A DNA stretch of 64,000 bases from an uncultured Negativicutes bacterium (GTDB lineage: Bacteria > Bacillota > Negativicutes > Veillonellales > Megasphaeraceae). The notes below the pieces were generated by a model. That model saw nothing but the letters and a program-made list of their open reading frames with translations, did not search any database and was not told where the DNA came from. The translations under genes were made by a program, and so were the position numbers. Below, piece by piece: positions 27,514 through 35,600 of the stretch (positions are counted from its first letter, which is position 1; every line of letters begins with the position of its first letter). The stretch covers positions 56,517-120,516 of the forward strand of contig CAADUJ010000004.1 in the NCBI GenBank assembly GCA_900752195.1. Reading direction: 5' to 3'.

Positions 27514-28329
27514 TTAAAACGATGTATCGACAGCACAAATGCAAATATGATGTTCATCAGCCATGCGGACCACTTCTTCCTGATCGACAAAAAGTGTCCG
27601 ACCTGCTTCCATAGCCAGAAGGGTGCAACGGCTATCGATCATGCTTTGAATCGTCTGTACGCCCACGGCTGGAACGTCAAAACGCTGATCCTGTCCGGGT
27701 TTTGCAACTTTGACGACGACAGCATCACCGCGGCCCAGTTCCCCGCCACGACGGATACAAGCATCGGTACCTTCAATCGCTTCAATAGCCATGACTGCTT
27801 TATGCTTAACGACGACGGTCTGTCCAATATCCATTCCACCCATGGCCTTTGCCGTTTCAAAACCAAAGCGGATATCTTCTTTTTCCCCTTCGTCAGGCTT
27901 GCGCTTCGTATAGACACCGACAGGCGGCATAAGGTGCTTAAGATATAGTGTCTGGTCTACGACTTCTATACCGTCCTTTTCCAGTTCATTGACAATAGCC
28001 AGCATAATCGTATCATCCTTGCGGTTTCGCAGCCGGTTCAACAGCTTCAAGGCCCGCAGGTCCGGGAATTTCAGCCCCTTAAAAAGGATTTCCTTCGTTA
28101 CCTTGCCAATCATGGTCACTTTCGTAACATCATTCTTGAGCAACGTCTTAATGATTTTATTCAGCTTTGCTACATTGATTTCATAGTAGACATCGGCTTC
28201 ATCCTTCAATATCGGTGACACATCTTTTACGACGGCAATGACAACGACTTCCTTACCATCTTGATGTGCAGCCCGCATGAATTCGACAGGCAAATTACCG
28301 ATACCAGCCAATAACCCAACTTTATCCAT
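27514..28329 (-). CDS. lpxI: UDP-2,3-diacylglucosamine pyrophosphatase LpxI
   Basis: Hydrolyses UDP-diacylglucosamine to lipid X, the step done by LpxH in most gammaproteobacteria. 271 residues of the LpxI (DUF1009) family: VGLLAGIGNLPVEFMRAAHQ, MIGKVTKEILFKGLKFPDL, VNELEKDGIEVVDQT and the C-terminal AVGVQTIQSMIDSR. It begins the large LPS unit, since a terminator and a promoter lie in the 144-bp gap upstream. AAGGTGA precedes the ATG. Confidence 0.94.
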   Translation of the reverse strand: MDKVGLLAGIGNLPVEFMRAAHQDGKEVVVIAVVKDVSPILKDEADVYYEINVAKLNKIIKTLLKNDVTKVTMIGKVTKEILFKGLKFPDLRALKLLNRLRNRKDDTIMLAIVNELEKDGIEVVDQTLYLKHLMPPVGVYTKRKPDEGEKEDIRFGFETAKAMGGMDIGQTVVVKHKAVMAIEAIEGTDACIRRGGELGRGDAVVVKVAKPGQDQRFDVPAVGVQTIQSMIDSRCTLLAMEAGRTLFVDQEEVVRMADEHHICICAVDTSF

Positions 28330-28386
28330 CGTATCACCTTGTGCTAAGTAAAATTCACTCTATCTCATAGATAGGTTCATCATAAT

Positions 28387-28416
28387 ATTATAGCAAAAAA
28401 GCTACAATCCTGTCAT
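28387..28416 (-). promoter_or_regulatory. Promoter of the lpxI-lptF/G operon
   Basis: -35 ATGACA, an 18-base spacer and -10 TATAAT on the minus strand, about 57 bp before lpxI and directly after the lpxA terminator. Confidence 0.7.
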
Positions 28417-28427
28417 TACGAATCCAT

Positions 28428-28465
28428 AAAAAAAGAGCGGGCAAGACCATGGCCTTACCTGCCCT
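28428..28465 (-). terminator. Terminator after lpxA
   Basis: Minus-strand GGGCA and TGCCC arms with extra partial pairing inside, then GCTC and seven T. It splits the lipid A genes into two transcripts. Confidence 0.65.
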
Positions 28466-28473
28466 TTCCCTTT

Positions 28474-29286
28474 TTAGTCTTTTGTACCTCTCATGATACC
28501 TCGTTCTGCATTGCGCAGGAAACGAAGCAGATGCTCTACTTCTTCATAGCTATCCAGTTCCTGTTCCATTTCCGAAATAGCCTGTTTCAAATTAAGGCCG
28601 GACCGATAGAGGATGCGGAAGGCCTTCTTCAATTCCCGACGTACTTCATCAGACATGCCTGCACGGGAAAGGCCAACACTATTAAGCCCGATAACGCGAG
28701 CCGGCTGTCCATCGGCAATGACATACGGGGGAATATCTTGAACGACCTTTGCCAGGCCACCAATCATGCTGTTTCGGCCAACTTTGACAAACTGGTGCAC
28801 ACCTGCAATACCGCCGATGACGACGCGATCTTCTACGATAACATGGCCTGCCAGCCCTGCACAATTACTCATGATGACATGATTGCCGACGACACAATTA
28901 TGAGCAACATGAGTACAAGCCTGGAAGAGGCAATCGCTACCGATACGGGTTTCTTCGCCTTCACCAGTAGCTACGCTAACTGTAACGAATTCGCGGAACA
29001 CCGACCGATCACCGATGATAAGATAGCTCTTTTCACCATGATATTTCAAATCCTGCGGTTCCGATCCGATAGAACAGCTTGGGAAAAATCGGCAATTTTC
29101 GCCAATCGTCGTCCATCCGTCGATGGTAACGTGAGCCATGATTTCAGTTCCTGCTCCAATTTTTACGTGTGGTCCGATGACGGCATATGGTCCAATTTTG
29201 ACACCTGGGCCAATTTCTGCATGTGGATCTATAATAGCCGTTGGATGGATCATGCTCTGGGGCATGTTTTCTTTTTCCTCGGTCAT
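28474..29286 (-). CDS. lpxA: UDP-GlcNAc acyltransferase
   Basis: First lipid A step: acylates UDP-GlcNAc at O-3. 270 residues with left-handed beta-helix hexapeptide repeats from the start (IHPTAIIDPHAEIGPGVKIG, AVIGPHVKIGAGT), the catalytic His in the ACTHVAHNCVVGN loop, HQFVKVGRNSMIGG and a C-terminal helical domain. AAGGAG is eight bases before the chosen ATG; a GTG three codons earlier touches that site. It stands 176 bp after fabZ, with a possible internal promoter in the gap. Confidence 0.95.
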   Translation of the reverse strand: MTEEKENMPQSMIHPTAIIDPHAEIGPGVKIGPYAVIGPHVKIGAGTEIMAHVTIDGWTTIGENCRFFPSCSIGSEPQDLKYHGEKSYLIIGDRSVFREFVTVSVATGEGEETRIGSDCLFQACTHVAHNCVVGNHVIMSNCAGLAGHVIVEDRVVIGGIAGVHQFVKVGRNSMIGGLAKVVQDIPPYVIADGQPARVIGLNSVGLSRAGMSDEVRRELKKAFRILYRSGLNLKQAISEMEQELDSYEEVEHLLRFLRNAERGIMRGTKD

Positions 29287-29462
29287 TAGAGTCACTCCTT
29301 GCTTTTCTGCCTGTATAAGGCAAAAGCGTAATGTAATGAATATATCATATATAATCCCGCAGATACGGCAAGAATAAACCTTTAAATATTCCTCAATTTC
29401 ATCAATTTACCTCGCTATATCTCTTCTTTTCTAAGAATTAAGCCCGTAATAAGCCTTTTTTC

Positions 29463-29921
29463 TTATTTTTTCGGTTCCTGTCCCGGCATCAACGCAAAGA
29501 GATATTCTCCTTCAGCACAAAGGGTATCACCTACATGGCACTGAGCCTTTACCTTGCCCATGCGACCTTTGATTTTAACGATATCGGCACGCATGATGAC
29601 CTGATCACCAGGGCGCACAGGATGGCGGAAACGTAACTTATCAATACCTGTAAAGAACGGAATAAGACCGCGATTTTCTTCAGGATAGAGCAGTGCAACA
29701 CCGCCGACCTGAGCCATCGCTTCCGCTAAGAGGACACCCGGCATAACCGGTTTTCCCGGGAAATGCCCCTGATAGAACAATTCATCGAATGTAGAGTTCT
29801 TGATGCCTACTGCATATTTCATCGGTTCCAGCTCGATAATACGATCTACAAGCAACATAGGATAACGATGCGGTAAGATTTCCATGATATCCGTAACTTC
29901 TAAAACCTTATCCATTGCCAT
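29463..29921 (-). CDS. fabZ: 3-hydroxyacyl-ACP dehydratase FabZ
   Basis: Hot-dog dehydratase of fatty-acid elongation, 152 residues, with ILPHRYPMLLVDRI (catalytic His) and HFPGKPVMPGVLLAEAMAQ (catalytic Glu). It is the only fab gene located among the lpx genes, as in many Gram-negatives, where it balances hydroxyacyl-ACP use between lipid A and phospholipid. AAGGAGG is seven bases before the ATG. No fabZ or fabA lies in the fab operon, so this may be the main dehydratase. Confidence 0.96.
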   Translation of the reverse strand: MAMDKVLEVTDIMEILPHRYPMLLVDRIIELEPMKYAVGIKNSTFDELFYQGHFPGKPVMPGVLLAEAMAQVGGVALLYPEENRGLIPFFTGIDKLRFRHPVRPGDQVIMRADIVKIKGRMGKVKAQCHVGDTLCAEGEYLFALMPGQEPKK

Positions 29922-29933
29922 TTTTATTCCTCC

Positions 29934-30767
29934 TTATGCAAACTCTTCATTTATTTTTTTTGCAAGCATGTTGTTTAGTTTATGACTAGATTTGACGGCG
30001 ATGACATGTCCTTTTAAAGGATGCCCCAAAAGAGCCAAATCGCCAATGACATCGAGCACCTTATGGCGGACGAGTTCATCATCAGCACGCAGTTTAGAAA
30101 GGCATGTCGTATCGTCATAAACGATAGTATTCTGCAGTGTGCCGCCCTTTCCAAGGCCTAATTTTTTGAGCATTTCTAATTCCTTTGTAAAGGCAATAGT
30201 ACGGGCAAAAGCCACTTCTTTCACATACTGTTCCGGCGTGACTTCCACATCCATGAACTGTACCCCTAGCAGGGGATGGGGATTAATGGACGTAAAGGTA
30301 ATCCGGAATCCGTCATAAGGCACGATTGCAATAAATTTATCGTTATCTTCCACCAGATGCTGCTGATGAACTTCCAGCATATGGCGCGGTTCCTGCAACG
30401 TAACGATTCCCGATTCATTAATGAGATTCACAAAGGAGAGGCCACTCCCATCTGCTACGGGCGGTTCTACAGAATCCATTTCAATAATACAATTATCCAC
30501 GCCTAGGCCACTCAGTGCCGAAAGAATATGTTCGACCGTAAAGACTTTTGCGTCTCCTTGTTCCAATGTAGTCGCACGCATCGTATTGGTTACATGTGAC
30601 AGCAGAGCCGGTACAGCCGGTTTTCCAGGTAAATCTGTCCTGACAAACACAATGCCTGTATTTGCCGGGGCCGGGCGCATGATCATGTGAACTTTATTGG
30701 CTGCATGAAGTCCGATTCCCTCATAGGATACCGCCTTTGCCAAGGTAGTCTGTAATACCTGTGCCAT
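29934..30767 (-). CDS. lpxC: UDP-3-O-acyl-GlcNAc deacetylase
   Basis: Committed step of lipid A synthesis, Zn-dependent. 277 residues: EHILSALSGLGVDNCIIEMD, DGSGLSFVNLI, and the zinc/catalytic segment RHKVLDVIGDLALLGHPLKG with HVIAVKSSHKLNN. The Zn His residues of each motif are present. It starts the unit lpxC-fabZ-lpxA. In many Negativicutes lpxD lies upstream of lpxC; here argH does. Confidence 0.96.
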   Translation of the reverse strand: MAQVLQTTLAKAVSYEGIGLHAANKVHMIMRPAPANTGIVFVRTDLPGKPAVPALLSHVTNTMRATTLEQGDAKVFTVEHILSALSGLGVDNCIIEMDSVEPPVADGSGLSFVNLINESGIVTLQEPRHMLEVHQQHLVEDNDKFIAIVPYDGFRITFTSINPHPLLGVQFMDVEVTPEQYVKEVAFARTIAFTKELEMLKKLGLGKGGTLQNTIVYDDTTCLSKLRADDELVRHKVLDVIGDLALLGHPLKGHVIAVKSSHKLNNMLAKKINEEFA

Positions 30768-30818
30768 ATATACGCCCCTCCTTTCTTCATAAAAGTTGTA
30801 TTCTGCTTTAACTTATTT

Positions 30819-30847
30819 ATTATAACGTATATTTCATGGTACGTCAC
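30819..30847 (-). promoter_or_regulatory. Promoter of lpxC-fabZ-lpxA
   Basis: -10 TATAAT and a weak -35 GTGACG, 17 bases apart on the minus strand, about 50 bp before lpxC. Confidence 0.6.
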
Positions 30848-30869
30848 TAGGTTTATACGAAAATATACA

Positions 30870-31000
30870 CACGTAAAGGTAAATGAAGACGAAAAAGCCA
30901 TCATAGATATTCCGGGTTTACAGCCCGGTAGTCGTCGCCGACGGTATAGCAAACCTTTGGGGTAAAAAATGCCTCGCTGCCCAATCGGCTCGTTGCATGC
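30870..31000. other. Intergenic stretch with short dyads, no gene seen
   Basis: Between the argH terminator and the lpxC promoter. It holds a CCGGG/CCCGG stem with a seven-base loop (CTGTAAA on the minus strand) and a CGTCG/CGACG dyad next to it. The first resembles a tRNA-Tyr anticodon arm, but acceptor, D and T arms are missing, so it is not a tRNA. I find no convincing open reading frame in it. Confidence 0.35.
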
Positions 31001-31038
31001 CAAAAACAGCACCCTCTTTTTACGGATGATGCTGTTTT
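31001..31038 (-). terminator. Terminator of argGH
   Basis: Minus-strand AAAACAGCA and TGCTGTTTT arms (9 bp) with an 18-base loop, running into TTTTTGG, about 50 bp after argH. Confidence 0.75.
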
Positions 31039-31086
31039 ATATAGCCATGGGAACGATTGAGTCCAGCCGTACATACCTATTGCGTA

Positions 31087-32517
31087 TTAGAGTACCTTGT
31101 ACACGGAAGATACAATATCGTCCCAATGAGCAAGTGTTATTTTTTCTTCTTTGACGGCCCCATCTCCGGCGTTACACTGCCGTTCTACGGAAGAAGGGGC
31201 TGTGCCATTGTACGTTTTGCGCTGGCGCACGCACGTTTCAATGTCGAGATAATGGTGTATGTCATCCCCAAAGAGAGGGCTCATATCCTGGAGCTCCTGC
31301 AAGGAAAGTTGTTGCAAGACGATGCCCTTTTCGATGCAGTAATGAACGGCTTTACCGACAACAGCATGAGCTTCCCGGAAAGGAAGACCTTTTTTTGCCA
31401 AATAATCGGCCATATCCGTAGCATTGGAAAAGTCCGTTTCCAATACATTGCGCATCCGTTCTTTATTGACTTTCATACCATCGACCATCGCCGCATAAAT
31501 GGTAAGGGCAAATTTCAGATTGTCAATGGCGTCAAAAACACCTTCCTTATCTTCCTGCATGTCCTTGTCATAAGCCATGGGAATCCCCTTCATCATGGTC
31601 AGGACAGCCATGAGATGACCATAAAACCGACCTGTTTTTCCCCGGACGAGTTCACAAATATCAGGATTTTTCTTCTGCGGCATAATGGATGACCCTGTGC
31701 AATGGGCATCATCGAGTTCGATGAACTTAAATTCCGAACTTGACCAGAGAATAAATTCCTCTGACAGACGGCTCAAATGCATCATAAGCGTTGCCGCAAA
31801 TTCCAAAAAGGCAATGATATAATCCCTGTCACTGACAGCATCGAGACTATTATCATACAGTTTAGAAAATCCGAGAAGTTTTGCTACATACGGCTGATCC
31901 AAGGGATACGTCGTCCCCGCTAACGCACCTGCCCCCAAGGGCATGATGTCCGCCATCGACCAGGCAAACTGAAGGTGCTGAAAATCGCGGGACAACATGG
32001 AGAAATACGCCATGAGGTGATGGCTGAACAGAATAGGCTGCGCCCGTTGCAAATGGGTATACCCCGGCATGATGACGTCGCCATACTGTTTGGCTGCCTT
32101 GAGCAGAGATTCCTGGAGTCCAATGATCAGCTGTCCAATCTCCACAATAGCCCGACGCATGTACATATGCGTATCCAACGCCACCTGATCGTTACGGCTC
32201 CGGCCCGTATGAAGACGTTTACCGGCTTCGCCAATTGCATCGGTAAGGCGCTTTTCAATATTCATATGAATGTCTTCCAGCTCTACAGAAAACTCAAATT
32301 CATCATGCTCAATCTGTTCATATATGGTTTTCAAGCCGCCTATAATAGCCGTTACGTCTTCGTCCGACAAGATTCCTTGTTTTCCCAGCATCGTCGCATG
32401 GGCAATGCTGCCACAAATATCTTCTGCATACATCCGGCAATCAAACTGAATAGACGCATTAAAGGCTTCTACGTTTTTATCCGTTCCTTTTGTAAACCGG
32501 CCACCCCATAATTTCAT
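31087..32517 (-). CDS. argH: Argininosuccinate lyase
   Basis: Last step of arginine synthesis, splitting argininosuccinate into arginine and fumarate. 476 residues of the fumarase/aspartase superfamily with KLWGGRFTKGTDKNVEAFN, TGRSRNDQVALDTHMYMR and the signature GSSIMPQKKNPDICELVRG. GGGGAGA precedes the ATG. It follows argG by 17 bp and is closed by a terminator. The C-terminal 15-20 residues are longer than in most family members and probably harmless. Confidence 0.96.
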   Translation of the reverse strand: MKLWGGRFTKGTDKNVEAFNASIQFDCRMYAEDICGSIAHATMLGKQGILSDEDVTAIIGGLKTIYEQIEHDEFEFSVELEDIHMNIEKRLTDAIGEAGKRLHTGRSRNDQVALDTHMYMRRAIVEIGQLIIGLQESLLKAAKQYGDVIMPGYTHLQRAQPILFSHHLMAYFSMLSRDFQHLQFAWSMADIMPLGAGALAGTTYPLDQPYVAKLLGFSKLYDNSLDAVSDRDYIIAFLEFAATLMMHLSRLSEEFILWSSSEFKFIELDDAHCTGSSIMPQKKNPDICELVRGKTGRFYGHLMAVLTMMKGIPMAYDKDMQEDKEGVFDAIDNLKFALTIYAAMVDGMKVNKERMRNVLETDFSNATDMADYLAKKGLPFREAHAVVGKAVHYCIEKGIVLQQLSLQELQDMSPLFGDDIHHYLDIETCVRQRKTYNGTAPSSVERQCNAGDGAVKEEKITLAHWDDIVSSVYKVL

Positions 32518-32534
32518 GGCAATCTCTCCCCTAA

Positions 32535-33764
32535 TTATTTCTGATCTTCAAGTTTCTTTTTGACCAAAGCCCGCATGACCAGAGGCAGACCAAAGAGGTT
32601 AATAAAACCGCCTGCATCCTTCTGATCATATACATCATCTTCACCAAAGGTTACATATTCTTCACTATACAAGGAATATGGCGACGTAGAACCGGCACTG
32701 ATAATATTGCCTTTATAGAGTTTCAATTTAACCGTACCTGTTACCGTCTTCTGCGTTTCATCGACAAAAGCCTGCAAGGCTTCTCTCAACTGGGAGAACC
32801 ACATGCCATCATATACGAGTTCAGCATACTTATTTGCTACATGTTCTTTAAAATGATACGTAGCTCTGTCGAGGGTCAGATATTCCAATTCTCTATGAGC
32901 GTACATGAGGATAGCTCCACCAGGATTTTCATAAATGCCACGACTCTTCATACCGACGAGCCGGTTTTCTACGAGGTCGACGATGCCGATACCGTTTTTG
33001 GCACCTGCAGCATTCACGGCATTCATCAATGTAAGAGCATCCATTTTCTTGCCGTTAAATGCAACAGGAACGCCCTTTTCAAAGGTAAGTTCAATATATT
33101 CAGGTGTGTCTGGAGCCTTTTCCGGTTGTGTCGTAACCATGTAAACCATATCTTTTGGTGCATTGGCCGGATTTTCTAAATCATCGCCTTCATGGCTTAA
33201 ATGCCAGATATTCCAGTCCATACTGTAAGGATATGGATTTTCTTCTGATTTATAATCGACAGGAACGTGGTGTTCTTCACAATATTTGATTTCGTCTTCC
33301 CGAGACTTCATGTTCCATACTCTCCAGGGAGCAATCAACTTGAGTTCTGGAGCCAGTGCCTTGACAGTCAATTCAAACCGGACCTGATCATTTCCTTTGC
33401 CCGTCGCACCGTGAGCAATCGCATCGGCACCTTCTTTTTGGGCCACTTCTACGAGTTTCTTAGAAATTAGCGGCCGTGCAAAAGACGTACCTAAGAGATA
33501 TTTTCCTTCATACACAGCATCAGCCTTAATAGTAGGCCATACATATTCTTCCAGAAATTCTTTTTTCAAATCCAGGATATATGCCTTCGATGCTCCCGAT
33601 GCAAGCGCCTTCTTTTCTACAGCTTTAAAATCTTCAGGCTGACCTACATCTGCACAAGCAGCGATGACCTCAGCGCCAGGATAATTTTCTTTTAACCACG
33701 GAATAATGCACGATGTATCAAGACCGCCCGAATATGCTAAGACAATTTTTTTGATTTCACTCAT
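32535..33764 (-). CDS. argG: Argininosuccinate synthase
   Basis: Joins citrulline and aspartate using ATP. 409 residues: the ATP-pyrophosphatase loop LAYSGGLDTSCIIPWL near the N-terminus, HGATGKGNDQVRFEL and MDWNIWHLSHEG. The start MSEIKKIVLAYSGG has GGAGG eight bases ahead; the longer frame includes that ribosome site. First gene of argGH behind a good promoter. Confidence 0.96.
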   Translation of the reverse strand: MSEIKKIVLAYSGGLDTSCIIPWLKENYPGAEVIAACADVGQPEDFKAVEKKALASGASKAYILDLKKEFLEEYVWPTIKADAVYEGKYLLGTSFARPLISKKLVEVAQKEGADAIAHGATGKGNDQVRFELTVKALAPELKLIAPWRVWNMKSREDEIKYCEEHHVPVDYKSEENPYPYSMDWNIWHLSHEGDDLENPANAPKDMVYMVTTQPEKAPDTPEYIELTFEKGVPVAFNGKKMDALTLMNAVNAAGAKNGIGIVDLVENRLVGMKSRGIYENPGGAILMYAHRELEYLTLDRATYHFKEHVANKYAELVYDGMWFSQLREALQAFVDETQKTVTGTVKLKLYKGNIISAGSTSPYSLYSEEYVTFGEDDVYDQKDAGGFINLFGLPLVMRALVKKKLEDQK

Positions 33765-33829
33765 TGTAACTTCCTCCCTACTCAACTTACTATACGCAAT
33801 AGATGTAACACTTTTTGTTTACGACTGTA

Positions 33830-33858
33830 AGTATACAACCTTGCGTAAAAATATGCAA
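33830..33858 (-). promoter_or_regulatory. argGH promoter, possible ArgR site
   Basis: -35 TTGCAT, 17-base spacer, -10 TATACT on the minus strand. The -35 lies in a dyad with CTTGC and GCAAG arms (33840-33859) that loosely resembles an ARG box. The promoter call is good; the ArgR idea is weak. Confidence 0.65.
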
Positions 33859-34001
33859 GTATTTTGTATAAAAAATTCTCCATATTTTTAGGTGAACCAT
33901 TGCATAGCCTCCCTTAGCGATTCTCATCTGCCAGAGAAAACGATAATTCCCCTGCCCGAACTATCTTATGTATGATATAATGTATAAAAATAGGAGGACT
34001 T

Positions 34002-34781
34002 ATGAAAAAGCGCTATATACTCATCTTCTTAGCAGCCTTTGCACTTTGTGCCATATGGAATATCATTTCGGATACGCCAAAACCCGGCGCTCCACCTACA
34101 ATGGCATCACAGGAACGAAGCGTCCTGCTCTCGCCCGTAACGGAAGCAGAAGAACAAATATATCCATATATACATTTTCATGAGGCCATGGAAAACCGCA
34201 TCAAAGATGTATCGACATATGTTGCCATCGGCGCCATGCCTAAAAAGTTACGTCAAGCCGTCATTGCCACAGAAGATCGCCGCTTCTATGAACATGGTGC
34301 CATCGATCCCATCGGAATTACACGAGCACTGATTGTCAATTTCCATTCCGGTGAAACCGTCGAAGGCGGAAGCTCCATCAGCCAACAGGTCGTAAAAAAT
34401 ACGTTCCTGACGCAGGAACGCACATTGACGCGGAAGGTCCAGGAGGTTATTCTTGCTATTTTGCTGGAACGAAATTATACAAAAGATGAAATACTTGAAA
34501 TCTATTTAAATACGGCGTACTTTGGCGCAAACGCGACAGGCATCATGGAAGCCAGCAAAACGTATTTCAACAGGACACCGGAAAACCTTACGCTGGCTCA
34601 GTCAGCCATGTTAGCCGGCCTGTTGCAGGCACCTAGCTATTACAATCCTCTGGAAAATTATGAAGCTGCCCGCAATCGTCAAAAAACTGTCCTCTCTCTC
34701 ATGGAAGAACAAGGCTATATTACGCCAGAAGAAAAAGATCACGCCTTTCAAGAAAGCCTTCACCTCGAACGACACCGATAA
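34002..34781 (+). CDS. Monofunctional peptidoglycan glycosyltransferase (GT51)
   Basis: 259 residues. One N-terminal membrane anchor (KRYILIFLAAFALCAIW) and a GT51 domain with the catalytic Glu in VIATEDRRFYEHGAID, the second Glu in VEGGSSISQQVVKN, then KDEILEIYLNTAYFG. It polymerises lipid II outside the membrane. There is no transpeptidase domain, so it is an Mtg-type enzyme and not a bifunctional PBP. GGAGGAC precedes the ATG and a TATAAT -10 lies at 33976-33981. It is one of few plus-strand genes and converges on rex. Confidence 0.9.
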   Translation: MKKRYILIFLAAFALCAIWNIISDTPKPGAPPTMASQERSVLLSPVTEAEEQIYPYIHFHEAMENRIKDVSTYVAIGAMPKKLRQAVIATEDRRFYEHGAIDPIGITRALIVNFHSGETVEGGSSISQQVVKNTFLTQERTLTRKVQEVILAILLERNYTKDEILEIYLNTAYFGANATGIMEASKTYFNRTPENLTLAQSAMLAGLLQAPSYYNPLENYEAARNRQKTVLSLMEEQGYITPEEKDHAFQESLHLERHR

Positions 34782-34801
34782 ACACAGGTAAACACAAGTA
34801 A

Positions 34802-34839
34802 AAAATAAGTCATACCCCCAAAAAGGTATGACTTATTTT
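34802..34839. terminator. Bidirectional terminator between the GT51 gene and rex
   Basis: A 15-bp perfect stem (arms AAAATAAGTCATACC and GGTATGACTTATTTT) with an eight-base loop serves both converging genes. Confidence 0.85.
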
Positions 34840-34844
34840 AATGG

Positions 34845-35492
34845 TTATTCTTCTTCATGATCCGGCCGATTCGTCAAATAATAAGAAATTCGGCTGAGGC
34901 CAATGGATAAATCTTCACGGAATACGAAAATGCGATCTGGCACGTTAAGGCGAATCGGTGCAAACGATAAGATACCTTTAATTCCGGCTTCTACCATCTG
35001 ATCAGCCACTTGCTGCGCAACGGCAGCAGGTGTCGTAATAATACCGATCTGAATACCTTCCTTACGCACCACATCCTGCATGTCGGCAATAGGTGTAACT
35101 GTAACACCGCCTACATTCTGGCCAATAATGCGATGGTCCACATCAAAGAGCCCCATCGTACGGAAGCCAAGGCGACCAAAGGTCTTATAATTCGCTAAAG
35201 CCCAACCCAAATGCCCAATGCCGGCAATGCCGATTTTCCAATGTTGTTGTAACCCAATGATTTCAACAATCTGCTGACAGAGTTCATTGACATAATAGCC
35301 AACGCCCTTTTTGCCAAAGGCACCAAAACAAGTTAGGTCCTTTCGAATCTGTTCCGGTGTAATCCCCAGGCGTTCGCCTAATTTTTCTGACGAAATAATA
35401 TCTATACCTGCATCTTGTAACAAGAGCAAGTCTCTATAGTACAGCGGCAGTCTTTCTATAACTGCATCTGAAATTGTCTTTTTTTGTCGCAT
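34845..35492 (-). CDS. rex: Redox-sensing repressor Rex
   Basis: Senses the NADH/NAD+ ratio and represses fermentative and respiratory genes. About 215 residues: an N-terminal winged helix (KTISDAVIERLPLYYRDLLL, then LGERLGITPEQIRKDLTCFG) and a Rossmann domain with GIAGIGHLGWALANY. C-terminal LTNRPDHEEE ends it. I start at MRQKKTISDAV, with a G-rich site about eight bases upstream; a GTG six codons earlier is the alternative. A near-perfect Rex operator covers its own promoter. Confidence 0.94.
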   Translation of the reverse strand: MRQKKTISDAVIERLPLYYRDLLLLQDAGIDIISSEKLGERLGITPEQIRKDLTCFGAFGKKGVGYYVNELCQQIVEIIGLQQHWKIGIAGIGHLGWALANYKTFGRLGFRTMGLFDVDHRIIGQNVGGVTVTPIADMQDVVRKEGIQIGIITTPAAVAQQVADQMVEAGIKGILSFAPIRLNVPDRIFVFREDLSIGLSRISYYLTNRPDHEEE

Positions 35493-35571
35493 AAAACTGC
35501 CCCCAAACACGCTATCCCTATGTCCATACGATATAGAACAGCCATCACTTTCATAATAATAGTATGTCCTT

Positions 35572-35600
35572 ATTATATCTTATTGTGAATTATTTCGCAA
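35572..35600 (-). promoter_or_regulatory. rex promoter
   Basis: -35 TTGCGA, a 17-base spacer and a perfect -10 TATAAT on the minus strand, lying across the stop codon of the upstream ligase-like gene. Confidence 0.72.

Noticed and set aside
30683..31012. A 109-codon minus-strand frame before lpxC
   Set aside because: It runs through the argGH terminator region, the lpxC promoter and the lpxC start, lacks a ribosome site, and reads as non-protein sequence.
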